From positions 15,569-79,568 of the forward strand of contig DIXU01000010.1 of the NCBI GenBank assembly GCA_002436105.1: 64,000 bases of DNA, given 5' to 3'. Below the pieces are notes generated by a model. That model had not been told where the DNA came from and did no database searches. It worked only from the letters and a program-made list of their open reading frames with translations. The position numbers were made by a program, and so were the translations under genes. Below are positions 43,881-52,053 of this stretch, one piece after another. This DNA is from Candidatus Aminicenantes bacterium UBA6072. Its GTDB lineage: Bacteria; Acidobacteriota; Aminicenantia; UBA2199. Every line of letters starts with the position of its first letter. The stretch's first letter is position 1.

Positions 43881-44714
43881 ATGAAAAAAAGAGCCCTCTT
43901 TCTGGCCGCGGTCATGGTACTGCTGCTGGCCGCCGGCATGGCCGCCCAGCAGACGGACAGGTCCCAGTGCAAGGATCACCCCGCCTTCACCCGCATGCCG
44001 GAGTACTGGATTTACTCGTGCCAGCAGAAGCAGTTCGATTCCCATTCCTTCACGGTGGGCAAGGGCAAGGCCGAACCGGTGGAGGGGCAGTACTGGATGA
44101 TGGCTTACCGGCCGCAGAACTCACTGGCCTCCAAGCCCAGCGAGCTGCAGATCCAGCGCAACTTCGCGACCGCCGTGCAGAGGCAGGGTGGAGCGATCCT
44201 CTGGAGCGAGAAGAGCCGCAGCACCTTCAGGCTGTCCGGCGACGGGATGGAGATCTGGGCGGAGCTGCTCACCGACTTCACCAGCGGCTACCGGTTGGTT
44301 ATCGTGCAGAAGCAGGGCATGGCCCAGGACATCGTCGCCGACGCCGCGGCCATGGGCAACGACATCAACGCCACCGGCCATGTCGCGGTCTACGGCATCT
44401 ACTTCGACTCCGGCAAGAGCGTGATCAAGCCCGAGTCGGCCCAGGCCATCGGGGAGATCGCCGAGCTGCTGAAGGGCCAGCCGGCGCTCAAGCTCTTCGT
44501 CGTCGGCCATACCGACAACCAGGGCGGGGTGGAGGGCAACATCCAGCTCGCCCAGGACCGGGCCGAAGCCGTGATGAAGGCGCTGGTCAACGAGCAGGGC
44601 ATCGCGCCGGCCCGCCTGCGCGCCCACGGCTGCGGCCAGTTCGCCCCCGTCGCCTCCAACGACAGCGAGCAGGGACGAGCCAAGAACCGCCGGGTCGAAC
44701 TGGTCAAGCAGTAA
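43881..44714 (+). CDS. OmpA-family peptidoglycan-binding protein
   Basis: The 277-residue protein has a signal peptide (ALFLAAVMVLLLAAGMAAQQ), an N-terminal region of about 150 residues with two Cys (SQCKDH, YSCQQK) and a C-terminal OmpA domain: YFDSGKSVIKPESAQAIGEI, VVGHTDNQGG and GQGRAKNRRVEL-type end. OmpA domains bind diaminopimelate in peptidoglycan and tie outer membrane to wall. The N-terminal part does not look like a classical eight-stranded barrel; it resembles periplasmic OmpA proteins of unknown role. Ribosome-binding site AAGGAG. Confidence 0.87.
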   Translation: MKKRALFLAAVMVLLLAAGMAAQQTDRSQCKDHPAFTRMPEYWIYSCQQKQFDSHSFTVGKGKAEPVEGQYWMMAYRPQNSLASKPSELQIQRNFATAVQRQGGAILWSEKSRSTFRLSGDGMEIWAELLTDFTSGYRLVIVQKQGMAQDIVADAAAMGNDINATGHVAVYGIYFDSGKSVIKPESAQAIGEIAELLKGQPALKLFVVGHTDNQGGVEGNIQLAQDRAEAVMKALVNEQGIAPARLRAHGCGQFAPVASNDSEQGRAKNRRVELVKQ

Positions 44715-44741
44715 CCACGGAAACCTGGGGAAATGATTTTT

Positions 44742-44765
44742 CGTGACGCGTTACGCGTCGCGGTG
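44742..44765. repeat. Short repeat element E15 (CGTGACGCGTTACGCG)
   Basis: A single compact copy of the GTGACGCG family between convergent genes, 24 nt, self-complementary around GTGACGCGTTACGCGTC. Confidence 0.55.
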
Positions 44766-44772
44766 GCGGGTC

Positions 44773-45840
44773 CTATTCCTTGAACTGCGGCATCAATCCC
44801 GACCTCATGAACGCCTGCACGGTGACGACGATGGCCGGCCCCAGGATGAGGCCGACGACGCCCAGCGCCTTCAGGCCGACGAACATGGCGATCAGCGAGA
44901 CCAGCGGGTGCAGGCCCAGCAGGCTGCCGACGATCCTGGGCTCCAGGACATAGCGGATGACCATGATCACCAGGTAGAGGGCCAGCAGGCTGAGGCCGGT
45001 CGTAGTTTTGCCCATGATCAGGGCGATCAGGGCCCAGGGGACCAGGACGGTGCCCGTGCCCAGCACCGGCAGGATGTCGACGAGGGCGGTGAAGAGCGAG
45101 ATGACCAGGGCGTAGCGGATGCCGATGAGGCTCAAGCCGATGAAGCACTCGGTGAAGGTGAGGGTCATCAGCATGAGCTGGGCCTTGAGGAAGCCGAGCA
45201 GCGAATGCCCCAGGCTGTGATTGAGGGCCAGCAGCTTGGCGTAGGTCGGCGCCGGGACCAGCCGCGAGGAGAATTCCCTGAACTTGTGGCGGTCGCGCGC
45301 GATGAAATAGGTGGCGATCAAGGTGAACATGGCGAACATCAGCAGGTCGGGCAGCGAGGTGAGCATGTGGATGATCGATCCGGCCAGCGAGGTCAGCAGG
45401 CGCGTGGCCTCCTTGGTCAGGGAAAGCAGCGAGTCCTGCAGCGAGGCGATGACCTCCTTGGGAAGCCGCAGGTACATCGATCTTCCCCATTGGGCCAGGT
45501 CGTTGAATAGGTCGGTCAGGAAGCGGCCGTAATCGGGGATGTTCCCGGACAGGTCGACGACCTCGGCGACCAGGCGGCTGGTCACGAGAAACCCGGCCGC
45601 GAAAAGAAGGCCGAAATAGACGACCATGGCAACGGCCACCGCCAGGCTGCGCGGGAACTTGAGCCGCGCCAGAAAGCGGATCAGGGGCTCCATGGCCAAG
45701 GCCATCAGCAGGGCGATGAGGAAGGGCAGCAGATAGGCGACGGCCACCTTGAGGATCAGCAGGACCAGGGCCAGGGCGGCCAGCATGTACAGCGCCCGCA
45801 TCAGCATGGGGAAGCGCCGGTCAAGATCTTCTTTCCACAT
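44773..45840 (-). CDS. AI-2E family transporter (PerM-type permease)
   Basis: The 355-residue protein has about seven to eight transmembrane helices arranged as in the AI-2E/UPF0118 family: two or three at the N-terminus, a cytoplasmic or amphipathic middle (130-200) and a C-terminal set with YALVISLFTALVDILPVLGTG and LLGLHPLVSLIAMFVGLKALGVVG, the family's most conserved parts. Members export AI-2 (TqsA) or act as sodium/proton antiporters; the substrate cannot be told here. Ribosome-binding site AGAGGTG 5 nt before the ATG. Confidence 0.88.
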   Translation of the reverse strand: MWKEDLDRRFPMLMRALYMLAALALVLLILKVAVAYLLPFLIALLMALAMEPLIRFLARLKFPRSLAVAVAMVVYFGLLFAAGFLVTSRLVAEVVDLSGNIPDYGRFLTDLFNDLAQWGRSMYLRLPKEVIASLQDSLLSLTKEATRLLTSLAGSIIHMLTSLPDLLMFAMFTLIATYFIARDRHKFREFSSRLVPAPTYAKLLALNHSLGHSLLGFLKAQLMLMTLTFTECFIGLSLIGIRYALVISLFTALVDILPVLGTGTVLVPWALIALIMGKTTTGLSLLALYLVIMVIRYVLEPRIVGSLLGLHPLVSLIAMFVGLKALGVVGLILGPAIVVTVQAFMRSGLMPQFKE

Positions 45841-45910
45841 CGAGCACCTCTGGGGATCGTCGTGCTGTTCAGTTTAGCACATGAATTGAATAAAAGGAAA
45901 GTTCGTTCGC

Positions 45911-46099
45911 AGTTCGACGTTGCGAGGCACTGTTGAAGCGTTGACGAGTTGAAGGGTTGAAGTGTTAAGGCATTGCATTTGGTAAGTACCTTTTTCCGAA
46001 CTCATAAACCCTTGAACTCTTCTATCCTTGAACGAGTGCTTAAAATCTACGAATGCCGAACATGGAACCTGGAACATGGAACCTAGAGCCTGGAACCTC
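45911..46099. repeat. Intergenic hairpin element E16 (second copy of the E9 family)
   Basis: GGCACTGTTGAAGCGTTGAC, GAGTTGAAGGGTTGAAG and GTTAAGGCATTGC face ACCTTTTTCCGAACTC, AAACCCTTGAACTC and CCTTGAACGAGTGC. It is a direct-orientation relative of E9, about 80-85 percent alike over 125 nt by eye, followed by extra GGAACCTGGAACATGG words. It lies between the tandem pyrF and AI-2E genes. Confidence 0.8.
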
Positions 46100-46107
46100 A
46101 GCCTGGC

Positions 46108-46938
46108 TCATGCCTTTGAACGGGTGAGACGGTATTGGATGTCGATGATCCGGTCCCGCAGTTCAGCCGCCGCCTTGCCGGGGTCGGGCGCCCGCGAGAT
46201 GGCGCGCGATACCGGCAGCAGCAGGCCCCGGCCGTCCGGGCGCAGGCCGGCCTGCAGCGCCGCCTCCAGGTCGCCGCCCTGGGCGCCGATGCCGGGGGCG
46301 AGGAACCACAGCCCGGGTGTCGCCCGGCGTATGCGGGCCATGGGCTCGAGCTGGGTGGCGCCGACCACCAGGCCGATGTTGTTCCTGCTGTTCCAGGCCT
46401 GGGCCTGGCGGGCGACGGCCAGGTACAGGGGCTCTCCCGTGCCGGCGATCTCCAGGTCCTGCAGGTCGGCGGCCCCGGGATTGGATGTCCTGCACAAGAG
46501 GAATGCCCCTTTTTCCGGGTCGTTCAGGAAAGGCTCGACCGAGTCGCGCCCCAAATAGGGGGAAAGGGTGACGGCGTGGGCGCCGAGAGCGTAAAAAGAT
46601 GACCGGGCATAAGCCTCGGCGGTCGAGGCAATGTCGCCGCGCTTGGCGTCCAGGATGACGGGGATCAGCGAACCCAGGCGCTGCGACCGCTCGCGCACTG
46701 CGGCAATGACCTTCTCCAGCGCCGCCCAGCCCGGTGCTCCGAACTGCTCGAAAAAGGCCGCGTTGGGCTTGAAGGCCGCGGCATAAGGGGCGGTGCGCTC
46801 GACCAGGTCGATGCAGAATGAGGCGGCAGCCTCCGCGGAGGGCACGGACAGGTCAGACAAGTGGGGGTCGAGGCCCACGCACAGCAGCGAAGAGCAATCG
46901 CTTACCCGCTTTTCCAGGAACGTGAAAAAACTTTCCAT
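46108..46938 (-). CDS. pyrF: Orotidine-5'-phosphate decarboxylase, type 2
   Basis: The 276-residue protein has LLCVGLDPH near residue 20, FKPNAAFFEQFG, the catalytic VILDAKRGDIAST (97-105) and LVVGATQ, LAPGIGAQGGD motifs, as in the longer type 2 subfamily. It converts OMP to UMP. The ATG at 46938 starts the conserved region; AGGAG lies 11 nt upstream, slightly far. A sigma70 promoter lies about 40 nt upstream. No other pyr gene is near. Confidence 0.95.
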   Translation of the reverse strand: MESFFTFLEKRVSDCSSLLCVGLDPHLSDLSVPSAEAAASFCIDLVERTAPYAAAFKPNAAFFEQFGAPGWAALEKVIAAVRERSQRLGSLIPVILDAKRGDIASTAEAYARSSFYALGAHAVTLSPYLGRDSVEPFLNDPEKGAFLLCRTSNPGAADLQDLEIAGTGEPLYLAVARQAQAWNSRNNIGLVVGATQLEPMARIRRATPGLWFLAPGIGAQGGDLEAALQAGLRPDGRGLLLPVSRAISRAPDPGKAAAELRDRIIDIQYRLTRSKA

Positions 46939-47410
46939 GATCGCCACGGCTCCTTTTGACGCTTCAAGCGGCCAAGGCATTATAGGGGAAGCCAGGCGGG
47001 GAAGTCAAACCGGTCCGCCAGGGTTGGATGGCGCTGCGATCGGGATTTTGACCCGAAATACCTGTTTTGCCTGTCGTCGGAATGGTGGATTGGAGGCACG
47101 TAACAGGGCAAAATGCGACTTTTTCCGCTTGGGCCGCGCAAACCCTTTTGCAGCATGAGTTATCGGGATAACATTGTCTTATCGGCTATCTTGAAGTAAC
47201 TTGCATGTGCAATCGCCGGAGAATGCGAGCGCACAACAATCTCGGAAGCCCAATTTGAGGTTTTCCACATCGAGTGTTGATAGATGATTTTTCAGCGTTC
47301 GTTTGCATGGGCGTTTCACCGATCTTTTAATCGATAAGCCGGTCGATATTTTCACATTTCCACAATTTGGGACGTTGCAAGTCGGGCCTTCAGGCTTCCC
47401 CTTGGCCGGA
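46939..47410. other. 472-nt intergenic region, pyrF promoter side, no clear gene
   Basis: The left end holds the pyrF promoter. The rest is unusually AT-rich for this window and has two TTTCCACA words (47262-47269 and 47357-47364) that resemble half of a DnaA box. An 87-codon minus-strand frame (47179-47442) overlaps the CDF gene end and has no ribosome-binding site; I do not call it a gene. Confidence 0.5.
46979..47008 (-). promoter_or_regulatory. Promoter of pyrF
   Basis: On the minus strand TTGACT, 18 nt, perfect TATAAT, about 40 nt before the ATG. Confidence 0.65.
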
Positions 47411-48334
47411 TCAATCCTCGGGCTCGCCATGCGGGTCGACATGGACCGATATGGAGAATTGCGGCCCCAGCTCCTCCTTCAGATTCTTTTCCACGGTTTG
47501 GGCGACCCGGTGCGCCTCGACGATGTTCAGCCGTTCCTCCACGACGATATGCAGGGACACCTCGGCGCGGTGGATGTAATCATGAACGGATATGCCATGG
47601 CAGGAAAGGACCCCGGGCTGGGCCCGGGCCAGGGTGTCTATGGCATCGACCATTTTCGGGTCGGGGGCCCTGCCGATCAGCTCATTGATCGAAGCGCGGC
47701 TGAGGTCCCAGGCCACCCAGGCGAGCAGGCCGGTCACGAAGAGGCCGAGCACGCCGTCCAGCCAGAAATATCCCAGGGGACTCACCAGCAGCCCGACCGC
47801 CACAAGCAAGGCGGCGATCGCGTCGCTGCGGTGGTGCCAGGCGTCGGCCACCAGCGTCGAAGAATGGATGCGTTCGCCCAGGTAGGCGCTGAATGAGGCC
47901 AGCCATTCCTTGAATCCCGCCGACAGCAGGAGCAGGATGACGATGGCCAGGTCGAAGCGGACGGGCTGGGGGCGCAGGATGCGCTCCAGGGATCCCCTGC
48001 CCATGCCGACGGCCACGGCGAACAGGGTGAAGGCGATGAGCAGGGTGGCGACATGCTCCAGCCGGCCGTGGCCGTGCGGGTGATCGGAGTCGGCGGGCTT
48101 GCTGCCGAAGAAGAAACCGATGAGGACGACAATCGATGTCAGCACGTCCGAAAGCGAGTGAAAGGCGTCGGCGACGAGAGCGATGCTGTTGAGGGCCAGG
48201 CCGGCGAGCAGCTTGAACACGAACAGGGCGACGTTGCCCGAGATGCTGACCCATGCCTCCAGGAAGCCGATGAAGCGTCGGTCGCAGCGTCGTTCCTCGG
48301 GGAAGCGGCGCAGCAGCCGTTCATGGATGTTCAT
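47411..48334 (-). CDS. Cation diffusion facilitator (CDF) metal transporter
   Basis: The 307-residue protein has six predicted transmembrane helices with the two zinc-site motifs of the family, VADAFHSLSD in helix 2 and VADAWHHRSD in helix 5, a His-rich loop (SDHPHGHGRLEH) and a C-terminal cytoplasmic domain (LSCHGISVHDYIHRAEVSLHIVVEE) that binds metal and dimerises. It exports divalent cations such as zinc, iron or manganese in exchange for protons. The start at 48334 has GGAGG close upstream; the longer open frame does not. Confidence 0.92.
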   Translation of the reverse strand: MNIHERLLRRFPEERRCDRRFIGFLEAWVSISGNVALFVFKLLAGLALNSIALVADAFHSLSDVLTSIVVLIGFFFGSKPADSDHPHGHGRLEHVATLLIAFTLFAVAVGMGRGSLERILRPQPVRFDLAIVILLLLSAGFKEWLASFSAYLGERIHSSTLVADAWHHRSDAIAALLVAVGLLVSPLGYFWLDGVLGLFVTGLLAWVAWDLSRASINELIGRAPDPKMVDAIDTLARAQPGVLSCHGISVHDYIHRAEVSLHIVVEERLNIVEAHRVAQTVEKNLKEELGPQFSISVHVDPHGEPED

Positions 48335-48681
48335 CCGGCCTCCTTCTTCGCTGGATCGGCGGCTGGAAGAACCGCGGGTGATCGCCCGGTTGCTCGCGAA
48401 GAGCCCTGCCGCAAGTCGGGATGCGCCTGCCGGGCTGTTCTTCCTCAAGGCCTATGGTATCGGGGCAGACCCCCAAAGTCAATATCGGCGCTCCCGGTCC
48501 CTGGCGGATCCGCGGTACCGACCCGTTCCGGCGGACAACGGCACTTGCTCGGCTGCGATGCTGCCGCATGATGGCCCGGTCGGGGCCGGGCGGGGAATGC
48601 AGCCTGCAACGACAGGACGCCCCGCATCGTTCACAGGCACGAAGTGATCTGAAAAGCGCCGGTCTTCGTCCTGTGAATTTC
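48335..48681. other. 347-nt intergenic region upstream of the CDF gene
   Basis: Apart from the promoter at 48454-48482 I see no gene, repeat element or terminator with confidence. Confidence 0.5.
48454..48482 (-). promoter_or_regulatory. Promoter of the CDF gene
   Basis: On the minus strand TTGACT, 17 nt, TACCAT, giving a leader of about 110 nt. Confidence 0.45.
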
Positions 48682-50355
48682 CTAGTTGCTACCCGTGACC
48701 GTTCCGCCACACGCGATTTTCAAGGTGACATTGATGGAGTTATTCATATAGGAATCGGGATAAGGCTGGTTCTTGGCTTCGGCCGGATCGGCAATGAAGA
48801 CCAGCCGGTGGTTTCCGCATCGTGAGGGGACCTTGATCTTGACCCATCGCTTCCAGGTCGTTTTATAGCCTGGCAGCAGGGATGTCCCGCCGAAAAGGAG
48901 CTGGCCCGGCAGTTCATCCACATAAAGCCAGATGTCGAAGGATTTCTTCACGGCACCGTAATTCCAGAGTACGACTTCCATCTCGGCCTCGAAGGTATCC
49001 CCAGAGAGCCATTTCAATTGGGCCTCATGAATCTCATTGCTGGTTCCCCTGTTGATATAAACTTGCGCCTTGGGGCTGAAAGCGAGCTTTATCTCTCCAT
49101 CGGTGCCAATGTCGGCATCCTGGATCATGCATATCTCCTGATTGACCCAGTCGTTGTTCGGGTTGATATCATCGTTACCCGTGATCCTCGCCTTCACCCT
49201 AACCGGCCTGGTGGTGTAAGGAATGTATTTGCCCTTGGAATGGATGTCGGTGTTGAAAGCGTACCCTCCCCACTGCTTTAACAGCACGTTCTTTTCCTCA
49301 TAAGCCTGAGCGGAGAACTGGGATTCCACCTTGCCCTTGTCCATGAGTTGGCCGTACACCTGGAAGAGGATTTCATAGTTGGTGATGATGCTTCCCGAAA
49401 AAGGTCCCCCCATGTTCTTGATCTTCATCATGAGATTGCCCTGCCCGTCAAAAAAAACCCGGGTAAGCGCCAGATCCACCTGCCCCTGCGCCGGGTCCGG
49501 CCCCAGAAATGCCGTGTTCTCGGACAGGGTCGACTTGACGGCAAAGGGCTGGCTGTCGCCATAGAAGCCTGGCTTGTTCGACCAGGACACCCTGATAAAG
49601 TGGTCCCCCGACGCGAGATTGGGAGCGATTCCCTGGTACTGGTTGCCATAGGTCATGATGTCGTTCTTGATCGGCCCCCAGGCACAGCAGATATTTTTCT
49701 TCAGCGGGACCTTTTGTGAGGGGGCTGCCGCCGGGACGATCCATACATCAACAGGGCAGCCCGGGCAATTCGGGAACCAGCCGCCTCGATCTGTCGCGTC
49801 CATGGGAATGGTCCATTCCCATTTCACTGAAAAATTGGTTTTCAGCGGCGTCCAGGCAATCCCTTTGGCGGGGTGGGTGACGGAAACCACGATCGGGGTG
49901 GCGGTTTTGGGTTGAGGGGGGATGACGGCGACCTGGTTGATGGTCATGAATTGGGGATTGCCGGCGGGCGGCGCGGGTTGCCCGGGCTGCGCGGGCGCGA
50001 TGATGGAAAAAGCAGGTCCGATGGCGAGAAGCGTATTGTCGGTAACGGTCAGAATGCGGATCTTGTAGTTGTTTCCGGCCGGGACTTGCTTTCCGTTCTC
50101 CAGCATGCCGACTTTCCAGGCAAATGATCCGCTGTTGAGCGCCAGCCCCGATTGGATGGCCCCGATGCTGCCGCCGCTTTGGCTGAACAGCCACAACTTG
50201 ATCTTGGCGGCGCCGTTCCAGGTCCAGGTGATCGCCTGAGTGGTGCCGATGGCCCAGGAAGATCCAAGAGCGGGTTGGGTCAGCTTGGCGGTCTGGCCAA
50301 AGGCCGCCGCGGCGACAAGCCCCATGATGATGGCGATGACGGCATGCTTTTTCAT
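48682..50355 (-). CDS. Secreted protein with one Kre9/Knh1-like Ig module and CARDB-like region
   Basis: The 557-residue protein has a signal peptide (AVIAIIMGLVAAAAFGQ) and one copy (about 22-125) of the Ig-like module shared by the surface proteins at 53-64 kb: LTQPALGSSWAIGTTQAITW, IKLWLFSQSGG, GSFAWKVG, NYKIRILT. The middle has a Pro-rich linker, then a region with GGWFPNCPGCPVDVW. The last third (KIKNMGGPFSGS..., RVKARITGNDDINPNNDW) looks like CARDB-type adhesion domains. No enzyme motif. The start at 50355 has GGAGGG just upstream. Probably an exported binding or structural protein. Confidence 0.72.
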   Translation of the reverse strand: MKKHAVIAIIMGLVAAAAFGQTAKLTQPALGSSWAIGTTQAITWTWNGAAKIKLWLFSQSGGSIGAIQSGLALNSGSFAWKVGMLENGKQVPAGNNYKIRILTVTDNTLLAIGPAFSIIAPAQPGQPAPPAGNPQFMTINQVAVIPPQPKTATPIVVSVTHPAKGIAWTPLKTNFSVKWEWTIPMDATDRGGWFPNCPGCPVDVWIVPAAAPSQKVPLKKNICCAWGPIKNDIMTYGNQYQGIAPNLASGDHFIRVSWSNKPGFYGDSQPFAVKSTLSENTAFLGPDPAQGQVDLALTRVFFDGQGNLMMKIKNMGGPFSGSIITNYEILFQVYGQLMDKGKVESQFSAQAYEEKNVLLKQWGGYAFNTDIHSKGKYIPYTTRPVRVKARITGNDDINPNNDWVNQEICMIQDADIGTDGEIKLAFSPKAQVYINRGTSNEIHEAQLKWLSGDTFEAEMEVVLWNYGAVKKSFDIWLYVDELPGQLLFGGTSLLPGYKTTWKRWVKIKVPSRCGNHRLVFIADPAEAKNQPYPDSYMNNSINVTLKIACGGTVTGSN

Positions 50356-50526
50356 GTATCCCTCCTCTTCACTGAATAAGGATAAAAGAAACGGCCAAGC
50401 CATCTCGCACTTCCATGCCGATCCATCTTTTTTTCGCTCCCAGTGGGGGCGGGCCTGGAAACCCCGGACCGGGAGGCAGGAATTCCCGGGAATCCTGAAG
50501 CCGGGAGCGCGTTGCGTACGCGTGCG

Positions 50527-50964
50527 TCAGCGTCCGCCGGCATCCTCCGTCCGGGATGATTGTTCCGGACCGTCCCCAGGCGATCCGCGATCCTTGAACT
50601 CGATCAACTCGATCGGCGCCCCATCATGAAGGATCATGGCCACGCGCACGCCTGGGGAGGGGGAGTTGGCCGGGGTCAGCACTTCGGCGCCGCACTCGCG
50701 CAGGGCCTGTTCCAGGTCGTCGACTTCGAATGCGACGTGGGGGACGGTGCGGATCACTTCCGCGATCGGGGAGTCGTCGTCGAACCTCATCCACTCGATG
50801 CCGAACGGACTGCTCCCGAAGCCGGAGACATGAATGCCCAGTTTGGGGATGTGGACCTCGCCCAGGCGCGGCGTTGCCGTCGGCATGCCCAGATGATGGT
50901 AGCGCCAGCCCAGTTTCGCGGTTGCGAGGGGCGGTTCGTTGTCATTGCGTTTGCTGCTTTTCAT
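50527..50964 (-). CDS. VOC (glyoxalase/bleomycin resistance) family protein
   Basis: The 145-residue protein has the VOC fold pattern: YHHLGMPTATPRLGEVHIPK, GIEWMRFDDDSP, VPHVAFEVDDLEQALRECG and PIELIEF. The His near the start, the His in PHVAF and the Glu in PIELIEF are the usual metal ligands. Members include glyoxalase I and antibiotic-binding proteins; the substrate is not apparent. Promoter TTGACT-17-TACAAT upstream. Monocistronic. Confidence 0.85.
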   Translation of the reverse strand: MKSSKRNDNEPPLATAKLGWRYHHLGMPTATPRLGEVHIPKLGIHVSGFGSSPFGIEWMRFDDDSPIAEVIRTVPHVAFEVDDLEQALRECGAEVLTPANSPSPGVRVAMILHDGAPIELIEFKDRGSPGDGPEQSSRTEDAGGR

Positions 50965-50990
50965 TTTTTTTTCCTGGAATGCTTGTCCGC

Positions 50991-51019
50991 ATTGTAATTA
51001 AAGGGGAAAAGCGAGTCAA
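50991..51019 (-). promoter_or_regulatory. Promoter of the VOC gene
   Basis: On the minus strand TTGACT, 17 nt, TACAAT. Confidence 0.65.
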
Positions 51020-51092
51020 ATGGATGGAGGCAGGCGCGCAACTGAGATTGTCATGGATTTCTCATATTTGATATTCAAGACCAGGAGGAAAA

Positions 51093-51554
51093 ATGAGCAA
51101 GAACAAATGGATCGGGTGGGCGGCATTGTTCGTCTTCTTTGCCGGGACGGCGGCCGTGGTTTCCCTGCCGGCCCAGGCACTGAAGCTCTGCTGTATCGCC
51201 GGCAAGTATGAAGGCTCCCAGATCAATTATGCCAAGCCGAACTGCCCGAAGCCGCTCCCGGAAAAGTTCATCATGGAGATCGCACAGGAGCGGGGTTGCG
51301 GGGCCAGGCTCAAGGGGACGGTCACCGACTCCTCCGGCACGGTGAGCAACTGGAATGGAAATTTGTCCCCCGGCCTGCGCGGCTGCTGCAAGCTGGAGGG
51401 AAGCTTCCTCACCCCCGGCGGCAACACGGTGAAGTTCACGGGCAGCATCTGCCGCAACCGCCTCGGCAAGTGGCAGGCCAAGGGGACGTGGGAGGAGATC
51501 GGCTCGACCGATCCCTGCAAGGGGAGCGGCACCTGGCAGATGACCCAGGTCTGA
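51093..51554 (+). CDS. Small secreted cysteine-containing protein
   Basis: The 153-residue protein has a signal peptide (WIGWAALFVFFAGTAAVVSLPAQA) and a mature beta-rich part with eight Cys (LCCIAGKYEG, PNCPK, GCGARL, GCCKLEG, ICRN, DPCKG). The pattern GKYEGS...FIMEI...LKGTVTD...LEGSF...FTGSI...GKWQAKGTW suggests a lipocalin- or avidin-like small barrel. Function unknown. GGAGG lies 5 nt before the ATG. Confidence 0.72.
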   Translation: MSKNKWIGWAALFVFFAGTAAVVSLPAQALKLCCIAGKYEGSQINYAKPNCPKPLPEKFIMEIAQERGCGARLKGTVTDSSGTVSNWNGNLSPGLRGCCKLEGSFLTPGGNTVKFTGSICRNRLGKWQAKGTWEEIGSTDPCKGSGTWQMTQV

Positions 51555-51599
51555 GCGAACGAAGGAGTTGTTCCCGGTTTTCGGCATATCTGAACGAGG

Positions 51600-51720
51600 C
51601 AGGGAGATCGAGAGGTAGATAGGTAAAGAGGCAGAACCGGAGCGGTCTTTCCTTTCTTTTCTTACTCTACCCCTCTACCACTCTACCCCTTTACCACTCT
51701 ACCCCTTTACCCCTGTCTCT
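51600..51720. repeat. Intergenic hairpin element E17 (CTCTACCCCTTTACC arms)
   Basis: AGAGGTAGATAGGTAAAGAGG (51611-51630) faces repeated CTCTACC, CTTTACC and CACTCTACCCC words (51664-51713). Tandem position between two small genes. Confidence 0.65.
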
Positions 51721-51806
51721 CTCTGTCCAGTTCAAATGTTCATGAATAGTTCCCATGACATCATTTGTCCCACCCCCTGCTTTATAACTGTGGCAGGAGG
51801 CTCAAG

Positions 51807-52007
51807 ATGCTGAAACAAAAAGTGTTCTTTTTCGCGGCGGCGGCGGAGGGCCAGGAGCGCATGGCCGGCAGCGACGACCTGCGGCAGGTGGCGGTGAACT
51901 ACGTGAACCTCTATGGCGAGCCGTGCCTGAACGATCCCGAAACGCCCGCGTTCGTCCGGCAAATGCTGGCCAAAAGTGCCGAACACGGTCTGCCCAGGGC
52001 CGGATAG
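51807..52007 (+). CDS. Small hypothetical protein
   Basis: A 66-residue frame starting at ATG 51807 with GGAGG 6 nt upstream. The product (VNYVNLYGEPCLNDPETPAF and an Ala-rich N-terminus) shows no known domain. The ribosome-binding site and position after E17 support it being real. Confidence 0.45.
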   Translation: MLKQKVFFFAAAAEGQERMAGSDDLRQVAVNYVNLYGEPCLNDPETPAFVRQMLAKSAEHGLPRAG

Positions 52008-52053
52008 GGCTGGGACCGGGTGAGAGGCATCGCCTCGCGGGTGCCCTTTTTCC

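Noticed and set aside
47179..47442. An 87-codon minus-strand frame between the CDF gene and pyrF
   Set aside because: No ribosome-binding site, overlaps the end of the CDF gene, and has a Cys/Lys-rich composition without a known match.
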